A stretch of DNA of 64,000 nt from Saccharomycopsis malanga (taxonomy: Eukaryota > Ascomycota > Saccharomycetes > Ascoideales > Saccharomycopsidaceae), in the NCBI GenBank assembly GCA_004014935.1, contig CP025322.1:124001-188000 (forward strand). The letters run 5' to 3'. Position numbers and translations under genes: made by a program. Numbering within the stretch: position 1 is the stretch's first letter; every line of letters begins with the position of its first letter. Shown here piece by piece: positions 40,929 through 49,018 of this stretch. Under the pieces are notes generated by a model, which was given only the letters and a program-made list of their open reading frames with translations, was not told where the DNA came from and did not search any database.

Positions 40929-41795
40929 TTATTCATCTTTATTGTTCCTTGATATGTTCCCAGGTAATTTCAATGGGCTAATGGTAATATAACTATTGTC
41001 ATTAGTGGCTAATTCTGAAAAAGCAAGATACCAAGCTAATAATGCTACACAGAGTCCAGTAATACCAGCAATAACCTTGCATGTTTCTACTGCTGTAAAC
41101 TCTCCAATGGCCAAAAGAATAAAGGTCAAACTGAGCAACATAAACATCAGACAAAAGCAAAAGGTGGATTTCAAAGTGCAGATTGTAAGCATGACTGTAA
41201 ATATTGCCCAGCTCAAAAGATAGAATCCCATAGCATTAGAGTGTTGGTCTTCATGTTTGAGATATGCTTCAGCAATAGTTTTATCGGTTAATGTGGTTGC
41301 AAAAGAAAGCCAGAAGGCACCATATGAAGTAAACGCTAGGGCCCCAAAGGCATTACCTCTTATGATCTCCCACATCCCAGCTAATATTTGCACCACTCCT
41401 CCAAGCCAATACGAAAGACCTATGATAATATGAGGAATTGTGACCCCCATTGTTTTTGCATTACATAAACTAAGAACAAACGTTGTGGCAGCAAATGCAC
41501 ATAGGCCAATAGGACCTGGGTTTGCTACTTGTAATACGGTCTTTTGGTTTTTTTCCTGGTAAGCATCAAGTTGTAAAATCTCGAGAAAGTCGTCTTTCAA
41601 AAACTTTTGGTTACCCATTATTATAACCTCTTGGCCTCTACTGTTGGTCATTTTTCCAAAAGGAGTCAATGCCTCCAAATCACTGGTTGCAGTTTTGCTT
41701 GTTTGAAAGGTATAGACACCACTGGAATCATTCGTAAGGTATTTTTGTAACCCCAACTCCGTATCGTAATCCATAATTTTTGGTGTAGTGGTCAT
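40929..41795 (-). CDS. ATO-family acetate/ammonia transporter (GPR1/FUN34/YaaH), 288 aa
   Basis: Second plasma-membrane ATO transporter. The polar N-terminus holds GQEVIIMGNQKFLKDDFLEIL, then six membrane helices start at about residue 97 with NPGPIGLCAFAATTFVLSLCN (family NPAPLGL motif) and continue with FGALAFTSYGAFWLSF. The end ITISPLKLPGNISRNNKDE resembles the paralogue's tail. The two proteins are alike in every helix and differ mainly at the N-terminus, so this is an old tandem duplication. ATO families are expanded in Candida species, where they take part in carboxylate use and in raising the pH by ammonia release. The upstream region has TACGGCTGAAGC at 41938-41949. Confidence 0.93.
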   Translation of the reverse strand: MTTTPKIMDYDTELGLQKYLTNDSSGVYTFQTSKTATSDLEALTPFGKMTNSRGQEVIIMGNQKFLKDDFLEILQLDAYQEKNQKTVLQVANPGPIGLCAFAATTFVLSLCNAKTMGVTIPHIIIGLSYWLGGVVQILAGMWEIIRGNAFGALAFTSYGAFWLSFATTLTDKTIAEAYLKHEDQHSNAMGFYLLSWAIFTVMLTICTLKSTFCFCLMFMLLSLTFILLAIGEFTAVETCKVIAGITGLCVALLAWYLAFSELATNDNSYITISPLKLPGNISRNNKDE

Positions 41796-43256
41796 GATGA
41801 AAAAATCATAAAAAGACGATGATTAAACAATTGTAAAACTCTACGAAGTTTGTGTCAATTATGTCATATATAAATGTGTGGAAAACATTAGGGGTAGAAC
41901 GTTGAAATGGATCCTTTTCATGGTAGAACGCAGAACATACGGCTGAAGCCTTGCCTAAGAGTCTTGGCTTAATTGCCAACCTTACAAGCTGCCTTTTGAA
42001 AAACGTTGCGTAAAAAAAAACCCCATAAATAGAACAATTCAAAATGTTAATCTGTGTCGATTTAGTTGTAATACTGAATAAAAAGGCTGTAGAACAGAGT
42101 TATGTCACTGAGGATTGGCAAATGTTTTATGAGTAGACTAAAATAACCATTTTTTCTTTTTCTAAAAATACCCAAATGTCAAGAAAAATAAAGCCGCCCA
42201 AAAGTTTTAACAGAAATGATAGCTTGATTAAGGGTCTTTCAAACTAGCGTATACCCCATGTTTTGGTGTATATTACAACACGTCAAAAGAGGCTATGATA
42301 ACTGCAACGGTAATGTAGACTTTGAAGCTGTAGAAGTAGGAAAAACATGTTTCCACTTGCCAACATGGTAATAAGCCAAAACATAAACATCTCGTACGAT
42401 TCCTCATGACCATACACTCAAATACTAGATAAATATATGATTTGAAAAAGGAGAAAAATTATCCTAATAAATGTAATAAATTGCCAATGGTCAGCCAGAA
42501 AAAGTTTTATGTATATCTCAATACTGTATTATCTGAAACTGGTTCTACGTTTAAACTGTGTTTTTTTTTTAACAAAAATGTTGATCCTAGATTAGTTTAT
42601 AACTCAAGACTGATAAAAAAAGGGGTTGCTGATTTTAAAAAATTCAAATAATACTGGAACTTATTATTACCATAAAACGTATTGGAACAGTCTCAAAAAA
42701 AGCCAAGATAGCCCCTTTTGAAAAAAAAAACATATCAGAACTTTTATTGTTACAACAAGAATCATCAGGCATATCACCATTTTTCACTTATTTTACCTAC
42801 AACCTCTGGTGCAATTAATAATTTCTACCGCTACAAAATCTACCTAAGTAATACCCTGAAAGGTAAACCTTCTGTAGAACCATCAAATAATAGTCTCTGC
42901 AATTCTCTTACTCTCCGCGATAAGCTTGAAATAGCATCACTTCTTTACTTTCATCTACTCTAACATTTCGTCTAACACAAATTCCTTGCGCAAAATTTTG
43001 ACGTACCATCGCCAAAAATTCAGACTCTTATTAATATAATTCATGTTTGGTTGTAAAGTTTGCCTGCTTCCCAATATGTTTCTAGCACAAGTTATTCACG
43101 TGACTCATATCATACAATGAAAAGACGCTAATAGTGAAAATTTAGGCTCTTGATCATCTTGTCAATAAATTCAAGTCCAGACCAAAGGTCTTACGGTGAG
43201 ATCTGCACGGTTTACGATCCAGGGTTTTGTGACAAGAAGTAGTTGCAATCTCTTTA
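41796..43256. other. Divergent intergenic region ATO/43-kb gene
   Basis: About 1.46 kb. Besides the ATO motif it has a perfect TCACGTGA E-box at 43096-43103, about 155 bp upstream of the next gene. Two open frames (42442-42651 and 42718-42963, plus) open only with TTG and are not called. Confidence 0.4.
41938..41949 (+). promoter_or_regulatory. TACGGCTGAAGC motif upstream of the second ATO gene
   Basis: Exact copy of the 12-mer at 39842-39853, same orientation relative to the gene, 143 bp upstream of the ATG at 41795. The ACGGCT core resembles the RCGGCTC element bound by Stp-type zinc-finger factors. Confidence 0.5.
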
Positions 43257-46200
43257 ATGGGGTTTTTGGTCCAAGGGGTGCTGCCCTGTGTGACAAGGCT
43301 CCGCCTTATGTGGATGTTGAGGTTAATAAATATCAGAAATCGGGGTTTACAGCGACCTACTGGTCCGGGTTTCCTGTTCCAAAATTGTACAAGATTAGAC
43401 TTAAATAAGTCTTTGGTTTTGAAAAGGCACCTGTGGTTCAGTTTTAAACCGACAGAAACAATAGAAACAGATGCTATAAATGATGAAGATCAAAAAGAAT
43501 ACTTGATTGATCGAAAAAGATTTCATGAGGTTATACACCAATTGTACAGCGATTTTCAACCTGAGTATTTCAAAAGCATGAAAAGCGAGTACGAAAGTAA
43601 ACTAAAGAGAAAAGTAAACTCATCACCTGAGAAAAAGATTGTTTTTGCTCCGTTCAACTCTCACAGATCAATCCTAAAATTTCCTGTCATTGACCATGAA
43701 CAAATGGCAGATGTAGAATCCATATGGGTTGAGTACACCAACTGCTATGACTTCGACTTTATAAAGCAAATATTGGTTGAGAAGTCCAGGCAGGGGAAAT
43801 TGCGTAATTTTTGGATAGCATCAATCAAGTTATCTATCAGAGACGTGTATTTCAATCGAGATTTGCTTGAACTACTTCGGAAATTGGTCGCCGAGGTTGC
43901 TAATAACCAAAATCTAAAATATTCGTACTTTAGCGAAGACTTTTACGACTGCATCATTGGACAGTATTTCCTAGCAAGAGCTGGACTCTTAGTCAAGGAA
44001 ATACATGATATACTAAAGCCGGTGTTTAATGTTACTGGTATCACCATCCAGAAGATTATCAAATGTTGTTTTTTAGCTCCTGTGAAGGAAGGTGTCGAAA
44101 TCAAAAAGTTGATAGATATCCTTTTTTATATCCAGGAGTCATCACACTTGACTAAAATCGGCACAGGTTTTGCACAGCACTTGTTGACCAAATTCACCAA
44201 AATGCTTCAAATGAGAGGTTTGGCAACACACACCAGATCTTCTGTTGGCGCTGAGTACACAGACACAGAAATCAGTTTGATTATTTATGTAATAGATTTG
44301 CATATACGGCTTTACAAGACGTTTGATTTTCCCCCAACCTCTGACATATTGGACGTGTTGACCGTACTTTCAGTCGACCATGTAACATATAGCCAAGAGC
44401 CTCTCAAAAGTATGGACCGCGCGGATGTCCGTATGGCACTACTGCGGCTCAGCACAATTTTTGATTTAATCTTTGAAAATGAAAGGTTTTTAATCCAGTT
44501 GTACGGTGACAAAGCTCGCATAGGAACTAATGTAAAACAAGCTATTGACTGGTTTAGTCCAGGGTTTGTGAGCTCAATGGTTCAATTTTGCATACTACAA
44601 CAATCTACTAATGGTGCCCAGAAACTATCAACCTTGCTCCAAAAGCTACCACCTACACTTTATGATAAAAAGGCAAGTTTCTGGGAACCTGCTTACCGGG
44701 CTGCCTATCTCACACATTTCACCACCATTAAACTCAAACAGTTGAATCATATACTACTAGAACATTGTTCTTATGAGGAATGCAATAATTTGGTAGATTT
44801 AGCAAAAGTCAATATGCTGTACCAATCCTTGTTAAAGTATACAATCAGGCATCTATACTCAGGAGGCTGGTTCTCGGCCGCACAGAATATGATGTCTCCC
44901 TTTATGACAACGTTTCTCTCAGATGAAAACCCAAATTTTTTGAAGATTAATGTGAATTCGAAGGGAAGACAGGAAAACTTATATGACCCTATTACCATGG
45001 GAATGTACATTGAGATATTATGCCGACAGCATAAGCAACAAGAAGCATTAGAGATAATTGAAGATGTTGTTTACAAGCTTGATAGCATACGGCTAGAAAA
45101 AGCAGCGAATAAATTTGCATTGGATGCCATGAATAATTACGTGGCAAGGCTTTCCGGAGGCTTTATAAACGGCTCAATTGCATTATATTCTGTTCAAAAA
45201 GGAAAAGCTAAAGTTTGGAATCCCGAGAAACATGGAATTACCAGCTCGTTCACTGGTGATCTCTTGGTTATTTTGAATGATAGTATCCATTTCAAAGTGG
45301 GTAAGTTAGAAAAGTTTCACGAATTATTAGCTTTTAAATATACAAGAGCACGTATGTTTGGCCCCTTGAAACGTTTAATCGAACATTGGATAAGCACAGG
45401 ATTTGAAGTAAGTGACAAAGCTTGCTGCTATGTTTTGAAGAACACATACAGGGATGCTGTTAGTATCCGCAATAAGTGTAGCACACGCTCTCTAAAGAAC
45501 CACATGGACACCATGCGGTCTTTTGTCACCTATTTCAATGAACAATACGATCTCAGGCCATATCTGCCAAAAGTCTGGCGTAGTCTTATAATGTTGTATT
45601 GTTTGGAAGCAAATGAGATCAGCGAGCTTGCTAATTTTGTTTTCTGGATTGCTAACAAATTGCAATATTCGTTTTATTTTGAAGCAAAAGAGTTTGAAAA
45701 CTTTAGTAAAGCTGAGCTGTTATTGAAGATTATCCATTGTTTGCTTGAAACCGACCAAGTCAGATTGTATGATGAAATGCACAATGATGCTCTTAACAAG
45801 TTGGGCTCTAACGATGCTTCAAATATATTCAATAAGGATTTTAGAAAGGATGCTTCTGGCTACTTATCAAAACATCCTGAGGAACGAGTTTCGCATTTTC
45901 ATCAGTATATTCAACAGATTTTCACCTCAGCATTGCTATCTCATATCATCAAGTTTGGAGCTATGAGGCATCCTGAAGTACCCTATGTTGGCTTACAATT
46001 AGTGGTTCAGCTACGCGCTTTTGGCTTCATTGATACCAGAATGTTGCTGAAGATGTATAAGGATATATACATTACTTCTAGTCAATGTTTGAACTCTCTT
46101 TTTCACTTGAACAAATTGATGCTTTCTGATGAGTGGAAAGCTGCTAGAGCAAAAAGACATACTTTGGAACTAAACAATCAGCAAAACTCAAGCAGTGAAC

Positions 46201-46283
46201 CTACACAAATCATGTCAATCGAAGAGTCAACTCAAAATTTTGAACACTTGGGAAATCAACTATTCCAAGGCATCAAACTTTGA
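43257..46283 (+). CDS. Large probable mitochondrial protein, possibly PPR-like, 1008 aa (start uncertain)
   Basis: I do not recognise this protein with confidence. In-frame ATGs lie at 43257, 43308 and 43314. The last gives MLRLINIRNRGLQRPTGPGF, rich in Arg and free of acids, typical of a matrix presequence. The first gives an equally basic N-terminus. The body is almost entirely helical, with repeating 30-40-residue helix pairs (for example LYQSLLKYTIRHLYSGGWFS and EILCRQHKQQEALEIIEDVV). This resembles fungal pentatricopeptide or other helical-repeat factors acting on mitochondrial transcripts (Pet309-like size). No catalytic motif is visible. The tail (NNQQNSSSEPTQIMSIEEST) is polar. A TCACGTGA E-box upstream fits a mitochondrial gene. 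Function remains open. Confidence 0.7.
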   Translation: MGFLVQGVLPCVTRLRLMWMLRLINIRNRGLQRPTGPGFLFQNCTRLDLNKSLVLKRHLWFSFKPTETIETDAINDEDQKEYLIDRKRFHEVIHQLYSDFQPEYFKSMKSEYESKLKRKVNSSPEKKIVFAPFNSHRSILKFPVIDHEQMADVESIWVEYTNCYDFDFIKQILVEKSRQGKLRNFWIASIKLSIRDVYFNRDLLELLRKLVAEVANNQNLKYSYFSEDFYDCIIGQYFLARAGLLVKEIHDILKPVFNVTGITIQKIIKCCFLAPVKEGVEIKKLIDILFYIQESSHLTKIGTGFAQHLLTKFTKMLQMRGLATHTRSSVGAEYTDTEISLIIYVIDLHIRLYKTFDFPPTSDILDVLTVLSVDHVTYSQEPLKSMDRADVRMALLRLSTIFDLIFENERFLIQLYGDKARIGTNVKQAIDWFSPGFVSSMVQFCILQQSTNGAQKLSTLLQKLPPTLYDKKASFWEPAYRAAYLTHFTTIKLKQLNHILLEHCSYEECNNLVDLAKVNMLYQSLLKYTIRHLYSGGWFSAAQNMMSPFMTTFLSDENPNFLKINVNSKGRQENLYDPITMGMYIEILCRQHKQQEALEIIEDVVYKLDSIRLEKAANKFALDAMNNYVARLSGGFINGSIALYSVQKGKAKVWNPEKHGITSSFTGDLLVILNDSIHFKVGKLEKFHELLAFKYTRARMFGPLKRLIEHWISTGFEVSDKACCYVLKNTYRDAVSIRNKCSTRSLKNHMDTMRSFVTYFNEQYDLRPYLPKVWRSLIMLYCLEANEISELANFVFWIANKLQYSFYFEAKEFENFSKAELLLKIIHCLLETDQVRLYDEMHNDALNKLGSNDASNIFNKDFRKDASGYLSKHPEERVSHFHQYIQQIFTSALLSHIIKFGAMRHPEVPYVGLQLVVQLRAFGFIDTRMLLKMYKDIYITSSQCLNSLFHLNKLMLSDEWKAARAKRHTLELNNQQNSSSEPTQIMSIEESTQNFEHLGNQLFQGIKL

Positions 46284-46360
46284 TATGCAAATATATGCAT
46301 TATGATGCAATAACATGCATAATAATGCGAAATAATGTATTACCAAGCACTATCATGCGC
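46281..46360 (+). repeat. Degenerate tandem array with exact 10-bp period (ATGC)
   Basis: Eight consecutive 10-bp units start with the stop codon of the 43-kb gene. ATGC occupies positions 5-8 of units at 46285, 46295, 46305, 46315, 46325 and 46355, with ATGT and AAGC at 46335 and 46345. The other unit positions are mostly A/T. It lies in the presumed 3' untranslated region. Confidence 0.75.
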
Positions 46361-46380
46361 CTTTCAACTTGAGGATGAGA

Positions 46381-46387
46381 TTACCCG
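46381..46387 (+). promoter_or_regulatory. Reb1-like site upstream of URA7
   Basis: TTACCCG followed by TGA, 205 bp upstream of the CTP synthase ATG and just after the 10-bp array, at the border between a terminating and a starting gene, where Reb1 often sits. Confidence 0.45.
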
Positions 46388-46585
46388 TGAAACGTGAGAA
46401 AAAAAAATTTACTGAAAAAAAAAAGACTAATAATAAAAATTTTTTTTTAATTTGAACTGTCATTTTTCTTTTTTTTGGTCTTTTTTTTACTCTTACTCCT
46501 ATTTGAGTTGGAGTCGTTGGTATTACCATTCTTTTTTCTTCATTCTTTGCATTGCAATATTTGAACATTGTTTGACGGTTATAAA

Positions 46586-48316
46586 ATGAGATACGTTGTT
46601 GTTTCCGGAGGTGTTATCAGTGGAATTGGCAAGGGTATTTTGGCGTCCTCGACCGGATTGCTTTTGAAATCCTTGGGTTACCGCGTCACATCTATCAAGA
46701 TTGACCCATACATGAACATTGATGCTGGTACGATGTCCCCATTGGAGCATGGTGAGGTTTTCACTCTTGATGATGGAGCTGAGTGTGATTTGGATCTTGG
46801 GAATTACGAGAGATACTTGAATATTTCGTTGACCAGAGACCACAACATCACAACAGGTAAGGTTTATCAAAAGGTTCTTGAGAAAGAAAGAAGAGGAGAC
46901 TATTTGGGAAAGACTGTCCAGATTGTTCCACATTTAACCAACGAGATTCAAGACTGGATTGAGCGTACTGCCAGGGTGCCAGTTGATGAGTCTGGAGAAG
47001 AACCAGACGTCTGTATTGTTGAATTGGGTGGTACTGTTGGTGACATTGAAAGCGCTCCTTTCATTGAAGCGTTGAGACAGTTTCAGTTCAGAGTTGGCTC
47101 TCAAAACTTTGCTTTGGTTCATGTTTCTTTGGTTCCAGTCATCAACGGAGAGCAAAAAACAAAACCTACTCAAGCTGCTATTAAGGACTTGAGATCTTTG
47201 GGTCTTACACCAGATCTCATTGCTTGTCGTTGTCCAAAAGAATTGGAGCCTGCTACTATGAGCAAGATCTCCATGTTCTGCCATGTTGGACCAGACCATG
47301 TTGTAGGTGTTCATGATTTGAATTCCACCTACCATGTTCCATTGTTGTTGAAGGAACAGAAGCTTGGCGAGTTTTTGACCAAAACTTTGAATCTTGGCGA
47401 GATCCATTTGACTCCAGAAAGAAAAGCTGGTGGCCATGATTTACTTCAAAGATGGACCGAATTGTGTAATGCTGTTGATCAGTCATTCGAAACAGTCAAT
47501 ATTGCCATTGTGGGTAAATACACAAACTTGCACGACAGTTACTTGTCGGTCATCAAAGCTTTGGAACACTCTTCCATGAGAATCAGAAGAAAGTTAAAGA
47601 TCACTTGGATTGAATCCAGTGATTTGGAACCTACCGGAGAAAACACTGATGTCCATTCCGAGGCCTGGAAACAAGTGCGTGCTGCTGATGGTATCTTGGT
47701 CCCAGGCGGATTTGGATCCAGAGGTATTGAAGGAATGATTGCTGTAGCCAACTATGCCAGAATCAATCACATTCCATACTTGGGGGTGTGTTTGGGTTTG
47801 CAAATCGCTGTGATTGAGTTTGTCAGAAACGTTCTTGGCATTGAAGGTGCTACTTCCCAAGAATTCAATGGTGACATCCATGAAGACAATTTCGCGATTG
47901 TGTACATGCCAGAAATCGACAAAAACAAATTGGGTGGCACCATGAGATTGGGACGTAGACCTACCAAGTTCCAAGAGGGCTCTGAATGGAGTAAAATTAG
48001 AAAGCTTTACAACAATGCTGGCGAGGTCCACGAAAGACACCGTCACAGATACGAAGTGAACCCTAAATTGGTTCCTGCTATTGAGGCCAAGGGTCTTTCT
48101 TTTGTCGGCAAAGATGAAAACAACGTTAGAATGGAGATTTTTGAATTGAAAGACAAAGCTCATCCATACTATGTTGCAGCTCAGTACCATCCAGAATACT
48201 TATCCAAAGTCTTGGAACCTTCCAAACCATTTTTAGGTTTTGTTGCTGCTTCTGCTGGCTTATTGGACGAAGTCTTGCAACAAAAAGATGTCAAGCCAGG
48301 TAAAGCTGACTTCTAA
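46586..48316 (+). CDS. URA7: CTP synthase, 576 aa
   Basis: Converts UTP to CTP with glutamine and ATP; cytosolic and able to form filaments. The synthetase domain has VSGGVISGIGKG (P-loop, residues about 6-17), KIDPYMNIDAGTMSPLEHGEVF and DLDLGNYERY. The C-terminal glutaminase domain has GGFGSRG (about 376-382), the nucleophile motif LGVCLGLQ with Cys near 402, and the catalytic pair in AAQYHPE near 531-537. The frame extends upstream to a TTG at 46568, but ATG at 46586 (MRYVVVSGG) matches the family start. The gene uses no CTG codon at all and favours TTG and AGA, indicating high expression in a CTG-avoiding genome. S. cerevisiae has two paralogues, URA7 and URA8; which one this is cannot be told. 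Confidence 0.96.
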   Translation: MRYVVVSGGVISGIGKGILASSTGLLLKSLGYRVTSIKIDPYMNIDAGTMSPLEHGEVFTLDDGAECDLDLGNYERYLNISLTRDHNITTGKVYQKVLEKERRGDYLGKTVQIVPHLTNEIQDWIERTARVPVDESGEEPDVCIVELGGTVGDIESAPFIEALRQFQFRVGSQNFALVHVSLVPVINGEQKTKPTQAAIKDLRSLGLTPDLIACRCPKELEPATMSKISMFCHVGPDHVVGVHDLNSTYHVPLLLKEQKLGEFLTKTLNLGEIHLTPERKAGGHDLLQRWTELCNAVDQSFETVNIAIVGKYTNLHDSYLSVIKALEHSSMRIRRKLKITWIESSDLEPTGENTDVHSEAWKQVRAADGILVPGGFGSRGIEGMIAVANYARINHIPYLGVCLGLQIAVIEFVRNVLGIEGATSQEFNGDIHEDNFAIVYMPEIDKNKLGGTMRLGRRPTKFQEGSEWSKIRKLYNNAGEVHERHRHRYEVNPKLVPAIEAKGLSFVGKDENNVRMEIFELKDKAHPYYVAAQYHPEYLSKVLEPSKPFLGFVAASAGLLDEVLQQKDVKPGKADF

Positions 48317-49018
48317 TCTCCTACTGTTTACCACTAATTTTGCTCCTATGGAGCCAATCTTTTTTAGAATATTACCTTTTACTTATTATAAATTTCATAT
48401 ACCTGTTCATCTTGTTTTTATCGGTTAGCTTTCCACGTTCGCATATGTACTAATAGACGCATTTTCCCCCATACGCCCACTCACTCAACTTCCAGCTTGT
48501 AAGACATTGGTAACATAGAGCTCAAGATATATGTTGAAATCTCCATTTCACTTAGTTTCCTCAACCAATTACGCACAGCTGAAAATTTGAAGAAAAATAT
48601 TCATTTTTACATTTTAATAATAAATTACTAGACCCTGGGCCGGATGGCTGGCAGAATATTTCAGTGAATAATACTTTCCAACCAATTGGGTGAGAAGATT
48701 AGGATATGACTATGAATAATAGAATATGATTGGGCTTTACCAAGTCCCTTTAAACATTGCGCGTATATACGAGACTGATATTTATTGGGCTCAAAATATA
48801 GGTTATTATTGTCATTATAAATTGTGCCATTTTTATCAAATCTCTCTATAGTATATTTGTTGCATTCTGCTCTGCAGCCCCCATCACGCACGTATCACGA
48901 GCACGACGCGTCTTTTTTTAATATTAGTTAAATTTCACGTAAATTTTCGCTTGTTTAACAAAACAAGAAAGCGAATCATTTGGACAAAGGATTAAAACAT
49001 TGATTCAGTGTGTTAACA
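48317..49018. other. Intergenic region URA7/SCC3 with repeat copy F and an MCB site
   Basis: Holds repeat copy F (listed separately) and the SCC3 promoter. ACGCGT (MCB) lies at 48906-48911, 108 bp upstream of the SCC3 ATG, which fits G1/S control of cohesin genes. No gene seen. Confidence 0.5.
48672..48810 (+). repeat. Retroposon-like repeat, copy F (about 140 bp, old)
   Basis: Diverged copy beginning near TACTTTCCAACCAATTGGGTG, with GCTTTACCAAGTCCCTTTAA, GCGCGTATATACGAGACTG and TTGGGCTCAAAATATA, ending in a decayed TTATTATTG tail. No clear target duplication. It lies in the SCC3 upstream region. Confidence 0.75.

Noticed and set aside
42442-42963. Two adjacent plus-strand frames of about 69 and 81 aa
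   Set aside because: Both open only with TTG and I recognise nothing in them. They might be a gene relic, but the evidence is too thin to call.
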